Part shown: in pieces, positions 21,058 to 32,456 of the stretch
Position numbering within the stretch: position 1 is the stretch's first letter
Layout: each line of letters starts with the position of its first letter
Assembly (NCBI RefSeq): GCF_022539665.2
Contig: NC_081334.1
Span: 3,720,001 to 3,784,000 of the forward strand
DNA length: 64,000 nt
DNA from: Daphnia carinata
Taxonomy: Eukaryota > Arthropoda > Branchiopoda > Diplostraca > Daphniidae
Reading direction: 5' to 3'
Notes under the pieces: generated by a model
Database searches by the model: none
What the model was told of the DNA's origin: nothing
What the model saw: only the letters and a program-made list of their open reading frames with translations
Made by a program: the position numbers and the translations under genes

Positions 21058-22990
21058 CTGAATTAAAAACCCCAAACTAAAACGACTATTAAACCACTTC
21101 TTGCACATCAATGACGTCGAGTTTTTGTACAGCACAGTTCAAACGACAAGCGGTCTTGTAGGGGCATCGAGTTGCACTGAAAGACAAACGATGGCGCAAG
21201 CTTCGGGTGCCCAAGCAGAAAAGAAAAATGAAACAATAAAATTCAAGTGGAGAACGTAACTTAAAAAAAAAAAAAGGACGTGAAGATCCACTATCGAGTG
21301 GCAGAATCCATTCAATGGGACGTGTCATAACTGACGAACGTGACAGAATTGCAATTCGTACTGAATTGGCACTACTTCAATCCTATTGAGACAAAAAGGA
21401 GGAGCTTCGCATTTTTTTCGTAAAAAGCGTTTAAGTACCCCAGCTCGATTACTCAAAGTCAACGACATGATTTTCTTCACGTTTAAGCAGACGAAAATTT
21501 CGTTGAACTAGGTTTATAAATCTCGAAAAATTAACAGATGCTAGACAGTAGATTAATGAATATCCTACTTGTCGCTGAATAGGACGCACTCAACTGAAAT
21601 CAAATGTAAAACTCATCTAACCGGATTCCTACGCGACCGGGACCAATGAAGATCAAAGAAAGTGATAACATTGTAAATAATTACGCACCTCGAACGATGT
21701 CTGGGTGTTGCGTGTTCAGACGAGATTTCGGCGATGATAAATTCAGAATTTCCATTGTCACGACAGCGGCGTATCAATCGATTTCATCCAACGGCAAGCA
21801 CAACAGAAGCTTTTATTGCCATGGGCTAAACTGGCGCAACCAGTAAATCAGCTGAAAAATAAAGCAAAAAAGAGAAAGGAATTAAAACCGTTAGTTTGTA
21901 ACATGTAACTGTTGCGTTCCAACGTTTCTTATCCATCAATATCGAATCAATTACGAAATTCCTGCTCGTCAGTTAACTTGTAGCAACCGTGTGAATACAA
22001 AACATACCAAGCAAATCGTGATTAAAAGCCTGAGCGAGATTAGATCAAAATTTACCTTATGAATAAGTAAATGTGCGGCCGTCAGTTCATCCCATTTTTT
22101 TTCCCGTTCGGACGTATGCTGATGAGCAAAACACAGCCGAACAAGTTTCTGTAATGTTTTTACACCTTAACCAAAGAAGGCAAAACATGGTAGGTGGTAA
22201 TAGGAGAGTCTGGAACAGTTTAAAGAGCAGAATATGTTGTATGACGAATGACATGCATGAGAAACACCATTATCCTGCACCAGTTTAATGACCGATGAAG
22301 AATTAGGGTTACCAATATCTGATTCAACTGCTGTTTCTTCTTTTACTGGTAGGATAGCTGCACTATAAATCAACTACCTTAAATTGCTGAGGTGATAAAT
22401 TTGTGTTACATTACTTGTCATGGAAGTGTCCCTAACTCATCATGGACGGCTCCATCAGGATTTGAAGTTCTCTCTTTAAAAGATGGAAATGTGCTGACCT
22501 GGAAATTAAATTAATGAAATCTAATTAGGAAAGCCAATACATGTTGCCATTCAAGTTATCAGTTTTCATTGTAATCAAAAATTCTGAAGGGTGAATTAAT
22601 ACCAAAACATTGGTAAGACTTTGTGTATCTACTTTTTACATGACACACGTGTTCGCAGACCGTGCAGTGCATTCTCCTGGCAAAATAATTTCCCGTTTCT
22701 TACCAAATAACTATGATCACGAATACCAAACACGTGGTTAGCAAAACTAGTCATTACACTTTTTGAGACATAAGCCCAATGGTCTACTTCAACTCTTCGT
22801 GATCTAAACATTTTCCTACACGTCCACATCACGCTCATTTTGAATACGAAATTCCAAGGATTTATTCTTTTTTCACCATTCACTTTCCCCAAAATCTTCA
22901 TAGCCATCTAGCGTCAATAAAACGAATCCTTTTTTGCATGCCATCTGGCCATTAATGGCAAACTTTCTCTAAATGCGTAGGAGAGCGTGA
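21058..22990. other. Weakly coding region after the lectin gene
   Basis: A minus-strand TATAAA (21518-21513) lies 45 bp before a 47-codon frame (21325-21468) that begins MSLTLSNRAGVLKRF. It could be a small gene, or the first exon of one. A minus-strand Cys-containing segment with acceptor CTTTCAG ends at TAA at 21089. A donor CGAG/GTGCG near 21691 ends a short minus-strand frame. A frame at 22629-22907 (minus, 92 codons) is open but unrecognised. None is secure. Confidence 0.25.
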
Positions 22991-22997
22991 ATTTATT

Positions 22998-23033
22998 AAT
23001 AAATAATATTTAAAGATATAAATATTATTTATT
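22998..23033. repeat. Perfect 15-bp AT hairpin
   Basis: AATAAATAATATTTA (22998-23012) and its exact reverse complement (23019-23033) flank a 6-bp loop. It could be a palindromic remnant of a mobile element or chance in AT-rich DNA. Confidence 0.5.
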
Positions 23034-23261
23034 TACTACCGACTACTCTTTATTATTAACTACAGCCAGGCCTTGTCGTAAAATTGCTAGATAATCAGCA
23101 AACGCTCGTAAAAAAGAAAAAAAAAGAAGGGGAAACGGCAAATAGTCAATACTTGTGACCTTAGCCACAAAAAGTTATTATGCACAGGGCCTCAACGCCA
23201 TCATTCTCTACGAGTGCGATGGGAGGACTTAACCAGATCCGGTACATAATATGCATCTCAC

Positions 23262-25036
23262 CCATGAATATTTCCCGCGGGATTTTAAGACCCTCTCTCG
23301 CAATTTGGCTGTGCGCAAATCACCGACATCGATCAGGATCGACTCGTTGATGGCATCCCGTTTGTCACTTAAACATAAAACGAAAATGAAAAAAAAAAAA
23401 AAACACTTTAACAACGTCCATAAAATCAAAATATATCATTTTACGAGAATCGAACAGGCGAAAAAAAAAATTACAGGCAACTGCCAGTAATTTAATTTCC
23501 ATTTAAAATTGTTTTGTTTTTTTCCTTTTCAGCGCGGGAAAAAAAAAATTTCAAATATTTTTCGGCTGATGTACAGTTCTTTTAAATGGATAAATTCTTA
23601 ATTGGATCAAAGGTCATTATTGGAGCCATAAACAAAATTTTTTTTTTGAAAAACACCATAGAGCGCGCGATTGGGGACGGGGGCGTTATAAAAAGGATAT
23701 CCGCCCGTGAGAAAAGCGAACGAACGAATCCGCAAAAATGATTTTTTAATACCAAGGCTTCTCTTCCTTTCTTTCTTTTTTTGGACATGGCGTATAAAAT
23801 GAAAAAAGAAAAAAAAAAAATCTTGTTTTTGTTGTGATAGTATCATTGAAAATGCGTGTGGGAGAAGATAAACAAAACGCTCGAGAGCCAAAAAAGGGAA
23901 AGGGGGGAATGCAAATCAAAAAATAAAAAGAACGAAAAGGAAAGAAAATAAAAAACAAAATATTTAAAATAAAAATAAAATAACAAGAAAGACGCCACGT
24001 AATATTGACTCACGTTGTTGAACTACTACGCACGAGATTGCACGACGACGAACGCGCCTTGGGGGGAATAAATTAAATTGAAATAGAAAAAAGGGGGACC
24101 CTGATCCATAGCGCACGGGACGGCCAAGGTAAGAAAACACAGAAACAAAAAGAAAAACACATTTTTTTTCCCTTTTTGTTTATAAAAACGAAAGGAAAAA
24201 GTTCGTATTTTTTCTTTGAAATTCGGCCAGTAGCGACCCCCCACCGCAAGAAGATGTGGAGACTGTGGAACATCTTGCGTATTATCTCTATACGCAATAA
24301 ACGTTGTATATTTTTAAATAGAAAATTAGGTTCCACGTCGAAAAGCAAAATAAACAAACAAAAAAAAAAAGTCGGATATCTTTTTTTTCCCTTTCGCTAT
24401 CCTATTTCGTGATGATATAGTTGATATGCTATGTGGGAGATTTTCATGGAAGAATCTCTGCCGACATTGTATGTATCCAAGTCATTGGAATACTGATTTA
24501 TATCAATGGCCTAGAGCGCTCTATAAACAAGACCTCCTCTTGTACAGTTTTTGTCTATCGACGATGTGCTTCACCACCATCTTCTTTTTCCCCCTTTTTT
24601 CAAAATGATATAACAAAACAAACAATTCCTTACCTCATTGTGTTCTGGTCGAGATCCATTTTTTTTCTTTTCTGGAAAATGTCATGGAACACACATTCTC
24701 CGCCACAGACTTTTTGGAACGTCATATCCTACACAAAGAAGAAAAAGATTTTTATTCGTTTGGGCTAGACAGCGTCAGCGTCTAACCGGTTCAAAAACAC
24801 GGAAATGGTTTTTTTTTATTTTTTATTATTATTTCTCCAAAATGTTTCCAAAATGGAAATGTTAAGTTTTAAATAAGGGAAAAAAGGGGGACCTTTTTTT
24901 TTATTACCGGCCATATAAGAATCTCGCGGTAGCTCCTCGACGTTGTACAACATGAACGACATCAGCGCCACCGCTGCCAGGAATTTGAAAAATCCCACTG
25001 AAGGACGATGTTCCAAACGTAAAAAAAAAGGTAATC
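23262..25036 (-). CDS. Candidate exons of an unidentified membrane-anchored protein (partial model)
   Basis: Three minus-strand exons have canonical splice sites and matching phases: 24908-25036 (acceptor TTTCAG, phase 1 to 1), 24245-24287 (1 to 2) and 23262-23367 (2 to 0, donor TGG/GTGAGA). The first contains one hydrophobic segment (VGFFKFLAAVALMSFMLY) that could be a membrane anchor. The others are charged and look like normal coding sequence (KRDAINESILIDVGDLR). Introns between them are full of poly-A/T. No domain was recognised. The gene might be continuous with exons seen at 16-20 kb or at 26-31 kb on the same strand, but phase continuity was not shown. Confidence 0.4.
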
Positions 25037-25059
25037 CTGAAATAAGAAAAAAAAAAAAA

Positions 25060-26517
25060 AAAAAAAAAAGACAAGCGCGAGAAATGTGTATGTAATAATT
25101 TTTAAAGGGAAGGGGAAATTATCGATCGTGTGGCATCAGCAAAATAGAAACACGCCAGCTATTCTTATTGTTACAGCCCCACCACCCAGAAGGCGCTCAC
25201 ACATTGTAGCAGACTTGTAATTAGAATTTCAACCTCAATCCCCCCCCTTCTTTTTCCATTCATCGCATGATTAATGAGTCTATCAATTTGGGTGGATGTA
25301 AACAATGTACTCGATTCGACGACGTACATCAAAAATTGGGGAAAAAAAAAAAAAAAGAAAAGCAATTCGTCCCTTTCTTCTTCCTCAAACCACGTGAATA
25401 TCAACAGGGGGTTTTAAGGTCGATCCTACGTACAACAAGCTTTTATTTTGTTCTTCTTGAATGTAAAATGTCCTTATCGGGCAGGGGGGATGATCCGAGA
25501 GAAAGTACCAACCTACCCAAAAACAGCTGTGGGTGATTTCATCTGTCGCGACGGACGTCGGGGAGGAATTGAGTTACCGCTTACATTTTTTGTGATGGCC
25601 TCATCTATAATACGAGTACAACAAGGACCGTTGTGAAAAGCCTACACACAGACGGTCATTACAAACGTTTCTTCTTTCTCGGAATAACATTTTTGGTGCC
25701 TTGAACTTTGCAAGTGTAGTTGTACAAATGATGATCGTACACACGAGTGTGTGAAAGGGGCTTGGCTTTTCGCCCGAGCATGTCGTGAAATATGCAAATG
25801 AGACGATACAGCTATAGAAGGGGCCTGCTTCCATCGAGCGCATAACTATTAGCTACTCTATAGGCGAGGCAAAACACAGACACCTACCGTCTCAACACAC
25901 GGAACGAATGGCGCAAAATGAAATTCAAACATCAAGAAAGAAAATATTTCGTGTAGAGTTTTTTTTTTTTACCTACTTAGAAATGCATCAATGTCCGAGT
26001 GTTTTGGCGCAAAAAGGCCTAGATTTTTCTGTGGCCGTATTTCGAAATGCTTTTTTTGGGCATCCGCATACGAAAACTGCTGTGACGGAATGATGAACGA
26101 GCACGTAACGCGGAATTGTAGAGTCTACAGCTTTTAATCGGAATCCGTTTGTTCAGAACCTTTCTCTCCCAACAGCCTATAGGAAAAAATTCAAAAATGA
26201 TTTGTCCATTATTTCAAATCTAAAAAAAAAAATGAAAGCAGAAATAAAATTGTTTACATGTTGTCATGACGACAAGATTCCTGTCGTTTTCTTGGCGAAC
26301 GTGAGGAAATGTTTTTTAAAAAAATCCTAGCATACAAATGACCAAGAATAAAGAGGATCGCCTTAAATAAATATATATAAAAATAGGACCTTTTTTTAAA
26401 AAAAACTTAACTTCATCATTTTGTGTCATGTCCATTGTCGTCGGAGGGCTGCACGCTCTGTCGCTCTGCGAATCGATCGATAACACATTTGGCTTCTATT
26501 ATTCTTCGTGTGTGTAC
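25060..26517. other. Homopolymer-rich noncoding stretch
   Basis: Many A and T runs of 8-20 bp and no exon with convincing splice sites. It probably lies in an intron or between genes. Confidence 0.35.
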
Positions 26518-27061
26518 TCATAAAAAATAAAGGATGGCGGCCAAGCTTTTTGGCTTTTGCGGCCTCAGCAGCTGGCCCTGTCAACGTCATTCGAAACTGA
26601 TGAATGACTCGTGCAAACATATCTGGAGGCCTTGTCATCATCCGGCCGCTGCTCTCCTAATAAGACAATTTCAACCGGTCAAAAGAAATTCCATTTCATT
26701 TTTAAACGTAAAATATATACATGCCCTGTTTAATACGTCGATCCAGTTATGGACTCCGAACTCTAGAGCCTGAAAAAGAAATGAATAAAAATTAGCCAAT
26801 TATGGATATGTGAGAAGAAGAATACGTTGTTTTTTTAAAAATATACTCATGCATTTATTTATATACGTTGTAATATAGCGATGTAGGGAGGAGGCATATG
26901 TGCCGGGAATGAGCGATTCTCTGTCTGTCTCTAATGGCGGATTTATGATGATGATAATGTCCATTTTTTTTTTCTTTCTTCCTTCCTCTTGTTGTGCCAT
27001 GTGTAATGAGTTGAAGAGAAAAAAGGGGGTGCCGCTCACTTTTACGTATTCCATACGCAAA

Positions 27062-27100
<39 letters not shown>

Positions 27101-27326
27101 AAAGAGCGCCATCGGCGGTCAACGGGAACGAACCGGACGGATTCACAACCTATAACGAATGAGAAAAAAAGGGCTGTATGTAGAGGTGTATGTATCAACC
27201 ATTGTTACATGTACCCACTGTGCATAATATTCGTGAGCTGGCCCCGGGATTGATTGGTGTGTTGTTCCGCGGGCGGATCACGCGTTCACGGGATGCGCTT
27301 CTCCAAACGGCCGAATGGATTACCAA
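26518..27326 (-). CDS. Two candidate minus-strand exons, unidentified
   Basis: Segment 27219-27326 (acceptor TTCTATAG, donor ACA/GTGGGT) is open only in phase 0 and encodes 36 codons (VIHSAVWRSASRERVIRPR). Segment 26518-26656 (acceptor CTTATTAG, donor ATGA/GTACAC) runs phase 0 to 1, which would match the exon at 24908-25036. A second frame is also open in part of it, and a plus-strand frame starts at 26534. This is suggestive only. Confidence 0.25.
27062..27101 (+). repeat. Compound (CT)n(AT)n microsatellite
   Basis: About ten CT units run directly into about ten AT units. Frames across it (Arg/Glu or Tyr/Ile repeats) are not coding. Confidence 0.9.
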
Positions 27327-28311
27327 CTATAGAAAAAACAAAACAAAAGCCCGCATCCAAGTTTGTTGGCTATTACACATGTGGCACAATTTCTACCAAA
27401 AGCCGGAAGCATTTTTCTTTTTCTTATAGAGATTATTATTGATAAGAAAATAAAAATAAAAGAATTGTGCAAACTTGTTTTTGTCTATTGGAAATGTTTC
27501 CGTTATGTTTTATCTTCCGGAAAAAGGGAAAACTTTTCCACAACTTTAGAGACAACAATAACAGAAAAAAACAAAAAACAAAAAAAAACTTTCGATCTAA
27601 CAATTGGATTCAAGTACTCGATAATCCGATTTAAAAAAAAAAAAAAAAAAAAGTTACACTCTCAAAATCCCTTAACAATCGAACTTCATTTTCCCTCTGG
27701 TTGTAAACCTATCGTCTCTCTCCCGCGTTTTGACGTAACATTTAACGTGAGTGGCAAGAAGCCATTTTTTTTGGCGTGTAAATCATTTCAACTTTATAGA
27801 AAAAAAAAAAAAATAGAAAATCCTTTCAAAAAACCTTCAACCGAAAAAGGTGCGGACATCAGAAGACTTGATTATCGACCGATATAAGAGGAGCGGCCTA
27901 TACAAATCTCGTCTCACCCATAAGCGCTAAATTACGGCCATGAAACACACAAAGAAAATGTTTTTAACACTTGCGCCCTGGTCTAGTGTTGAAATCGATA
28001 TTACCCCCGGCTTAAGAAAAAAAAAAAAAAAAAAAATGTGCAGCCGTTAACGTGAAGAGCGAAATAGAGTCTGTGTGTGATTAGAGGCCTATTCAACACG
28101 TCAACGTTTGCATTAACATTCAAACATGCCTGAGCTAATAAAAAGAAAAACAGAGCGTTTCGAATTTTACTCTCGTTTTCACGGGAAAAATGGAAATCGA
28201 AAAGAGACCAACTTTCTATTGTATGAAGAATTGCGCAGAGCAGACGACGTCTATAAATAAAGCGAAAATGGCCTCTTCAACAAAAGGCTGATTGGCCAAA
28301 ACTTAACAGCG

Positions 28312-29090
28312 CGTGTGTGTGTGTGTGTGTGAATGCGCCTATTTTTTTTTTTTTTTTTCGTTGTTATTTTTAGGTTAGATACGATAGCGAAGAATGCAAT
28401 AATAATAATAAAAAAAAAGGAGGGGGTATCTCCAGAGACGATGGGTTTCGGCAACTTGATTCCGCAACTTATTCACGCAAGGGCTAAAAAAAAAAAAATT
28501 GAGGCTTTTTTAAGACTTACTTTTACTTGTGTTTTGTACACATTCAGAATAAAGAACTCGTGAAAGAAAAAAAAGCCTTTTTTCAAAGGGGGGAGGGGGA
28601 GCCTTACATTAAAGCTGACGCCATCGTGAAGGCCCCCGAAGGGTTTCTTTTGTATGAACGGGAAGGCGAACCAGAAGAACACGACTGCAGTCAGTTGGCT
28701 CACGTCCGTTCACGAGAGCGGGCGTGTTTTTCTTTTCATTCCTCTTTTCCCATGTTTTCCAAAACGATCGAGCACAACGACATTCTCTAAACAACAAAGT
28801 GCGGAAAAAAAAGAAACGTTGCCAATTTTGAAGATATTTTAAGTGTTTACATTCGCAGAAGGAGGAATTCTAGCATAACGCCCCAAACAAGGTAAGATTC
28901 ATAATTCGCTCGTTAATTGCTTTTAAAATTCCCACCAATGGCAATTATAAGCGGAAAACAAAATCAATAAAAACAAAATTAAATTTTCGTTTGAAAAAAA
29001 AAAAAGAGGCAGAAATATAAGAGAGAGAGAGAGGGTTAGTGACCTGAACACACACACACACACACTGAGGATATATATATATATATATAT
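28312..29090. repeat. Microsatellites: (GT)n, (GA)n, (CA)n and (AT)n
   Basis: A GT run lies near 28312-28331, GA at about 29021-29034, CA at about 29048-29065 and AT at 29071-29090, with many poly-A/T runs between. A segment at about 28620-28690 with acceptor CTGCAG and donor AAT/GTAAGG on the minus strand encodes VFFWFAFPF and could be one more exon; this is unproven. Confidence 0.6.
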
Positions 29091-29099
29091 GAGAGTTGT

Positions 29100-30583
29100 T
29101 GCACGTATGGACTGATTCACGCTCGGCTGATTCCGATAAATATGTGAGAGATGAGGTTCGCGGCTGGGGTCCGTTATTATTACATGTGTAGCCAGTTTCC
29201 CTTACTCGTTTTCCTCGGGATATGATCCCTCTCTTTCTTTTTACTATTATTACATTTCCTCCCCCTGTTTTTTTTTTTTTAAATACGACGTCTCAGAATG
29301 AATATGATTATTCATGAAAGTTTGTGCCATCAAAAAAAAATAGAGCTAAAGTCTAGAGACATAGAAGATCAAAATCTTTGACACGCGTGAATAATCAGCT
29401 TCATTTTGCTAAACATTTTCTGTTTATGCATTGCATCGTTTTCGCTTTGCAAATAGGGTCCCCCTCCATTTAAAGTTTTGAAACAAATCGAGTCAGGGCC
29501 ATTGTTCTTTTTGGATGGTCTGGATTTTCTGAAGTATTGCGTCCTCGTATAGGGAAATCGAAGGTTTTGCGTTTCAATCAAAGTCAAAAGAGCAGACGAC
29601 ATAAAAACGGCGGGGGGATGGTGAGACACAATGAGATCCCCATTTTAGACGGACACACAAATCCATTTAGGACATGTGGCGCCGGTGGTTTCAAAATGAA
29701 AAAAAAATCGAACAATCAAAAATGACGATCGGAGCGTTGCAATGAACGGACCAAAATTGGCGGGACTCGGTGCCGTGAGAGATTTTTTTTTTTCGTGAAT
29801 TAAAACAGACGGGCAGAATATCAAGGCCTTTTTTTTTTTTTTTTTTTCTCTCTTTCAAATGATGGAGCAGGTGAGCGCGTTTAGAATTTTAAATTGCAGC
29901 CGCTTTGCAAGGACTATAACAATCACGTTGAAATAGTTGAAATAAATGGAATAGCATTGTTTTCGTGTCCCCCCCCCCCGCCAATGTCGAGAGAAACCAT
30001 TTTTCCATCCGCTAATTATGAATTAAAAATTCTTTTTTTTTTTTTTTTTTTGACCATATTTCTTTCGTTGTGGGACACACAGACAAAAAAAAAGAAACGG
30101 TTTATAGAACTAAATTTGCATAAACTATCCTGGCGACGTTCTTTGAAAAGGCCAAAAACAATAAATCAGTTTAACCTTTTCCTCTTGTTTGAATAAAATA
30201 AAAGCAGAAGAAGCTCAAGGAACATCAAACCAGCAGCGCGTACATGTGTGATAGCGAAAGAAACATGTTAACGTGCTAATATGGTAGTGTTGGTCAAGCT
30301 CTGTGTGTTAGCCTAGTAGAGAAGAAAATGCCTTGACCCGATTGGAAGGACACGCACAAAAAAACGGGAATAAAAAAGAGAAAATGGATAAATATAAGAA
30401 ACACTAACAAATACACGAGTCATGTGAGAAGGCCACCGATTCTTTAGAAGACGAAAAAAAAAAAAAAGGGCCTTTTTTTGCAAAACGTTGTGCCTATGTC
30501 TCAAAACTTGAAATAACATGGCCGTTGCGAAGGGAACATGTTTTTTTTTTTAAAAAGAAATGAAAATGTTTGACATGACTCAC
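29100..30583. other. Homopolymer-rich stretch without visible genes
   Basis: Poly-T and poly-A runs up to about 20 bp, C and G runs, and no supported exon on either strand. Confidence 0.35.
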
Positions 30584-31140
30584 GTTTTTCGTGTGTAAAT
30601 GCAGATGTCGATCATTCGTAATCCTCCATTTTTCCTTCCAGCTGGTGCATCCATCATAAGCAGCCAATCCCATATCACAATTCCCCTTTTTGTTGGCCAT
30701 ATTCGTCGTTCCAAAATCTAAAATTTACAAAAAAAAAAACATTTTAAATAAAGAATTTGACACGGTACGTTGCTCTTTATGGATCGGGTTACCTCTTTCT
30801 TGTACGGTCTCAAGTTATATCATTTCGTAGTTGCGGTACCCATCGCAGCCTGTCAACAGATTACAATGACACGTTTTAAATAAAAATCGACAGTTAACAA
30901 AGCAAAAAAAAAAAAAAAAAAAAATGCCTTGCGGGAAACAAACGAATGTGCTCTAGTTTCTTAAAGGATACAAGAGTCCCTTTCGTGTTGTTGTCCAATT
31001 TTCTAAAACATCACGGGATTGATTTACAGACTAGCGTGATAATCATAGCCGACACAATTTTCACGCTCCACCCCATAGACTTACATCTATGTTAAATGAT
31101 ATCCTTGACTGGCTCCCCCCGTCCCGGGGTCTCCAAGAAT
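30584..31140 (-). CDS. Two candidate minus-strand exons, unidentified
   Basis: Segment 31085-31140 (acceptor GGCGCAG, donor GAT/GTAAGT) is open only in phase 1 and encodes SWRPRDGGSQSRISFNID. Segment 30584-30717 (acceptor TTTTAG, donor AAAAAC/GTGAGT) is open in two frames; one includes a Cys/Trp-containing NCDMGLAAYDGCTSWKEKW. The phase of the first matches only the other frame of the second, so the link is unresolved. Confidence 0.25.
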
Positions 31141-31149
31141 CTGCGCCAA

Positions 31150-32456
31150 AAACAAAAACAGAGAAAGTTGTTATTGTACAATCAGACGAAGACGTCGGTC
31201 CCAATTTTTTTTTTTTTCCTTCTATGATGCGTGAAATATTCCGGGAGCGAACATGTAAAAAAAAAAAAAGGACATAGTGCACGTAGAAAGTGAATAAAAA
31301 AAAAAAGCAAGGGATGGCTGATCGATTGGGGAGTGACGTCATTGGGCAATCAGCGGGACCCATAACTCTCTCTCCGCTCTTGGCCATCCGTTTGATCGCT
31401 ACTCAAAGACAATCTATATAGGGTAGCACAGAGACGTAAAAATCGAATTACACACATGCCCTTCACAGTAAATGCAATTTCACCTGAGCGAAATCGATCT
31501 ATTAAAGGGCGAGCTTCAACGATGAGTCACACACACACAGCCTCTTCCTTTTCTCACAAGTCTTTCAAAATATCGATCAATACGCAGTTTGGCATCTGGT
31601 AGCGGGTCACGATGCCAAAAAAAAAGAGAGTCTCCTGTGTCAAGTGGATTTGAATAAAAAAAAAAAAATACAGATGACTATATTTTTTTTTTTTTTTTTG
31701 AAAATAAACTTTGAATTTGCATAAGATGTACCCGAAAATGTCTAAAGGCCTCCATTTTGTACATCTCCTTATGGTAGACATCATTTCTTTTGTGTAAAGG
31801 CCCCCCCTCCCTGAAAAAGAAAAGGAATTCTTTTTCTTTTGTTTTGCAGCCGATGAATATGTGTGTGTAGTCTAAGCACGAACGCAGGGCACACGCCGGG
31901 GTTATTATAACCGCAACCCGGCCCATTGAATTCAGAGCACAAACATAAGACGGCCTTAAAAAGAAAAAAATACTTCCATTTATGTTTGTGTGTCTCTTTT
32001 CGGAGTTTCAATAATGGCAACGCTGTAGAACGTGTTTTAACGGGGTCTTTAAATGCAAGTTGAATCCAAACTAGAATTGTAGTTACCTTTGATTCGACGA
32101 GTTGATGAAACGTGATTTGTACAGATGGGATTTAAAAGAACATGTCATCCTTGTCAGCTGATTCCCACTGCCTCCATAATGCGAGAGAGAGAGAGAGAGA
32201 GGGTTGAAAGGATATTGAGATGGATGCAATTTGACTTGTGCTGTTTGCGAACGATCGATCAGGTCGATAAATGTTCAGGGCTTCCATCCAATTTTCTTAT
32301 TTATCCGTGCGAGCAAGACGCCATGATTGAAAAATAAACATTTTTTTTCCTCCCCCTTTTCTTTCCGGCTTCCGTAGGAATGAGTTGAAGGATAACATCG
32401 CCTGGAGGAAGAAAAAGATCATATTAAAAAAAAAAATAAAAAAAAAAAATACGAAA
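31150..32456. other. Upstream region of the Ser-rich gene
   Basis: Homopolymer-rich, with a (GA)n microsatellite at about 32180-32202. The 5' UTR of the gene at 32457 probably lies at the right end. No TATA/Inr pair was found. Confidence 0.3.

Noticed and set aside
26800..27253. Open frames across the CT/AT microsatellite
   Set aside because: Arg-Glu and Tyr-Ile runs come directly from dinucleotide repeats.
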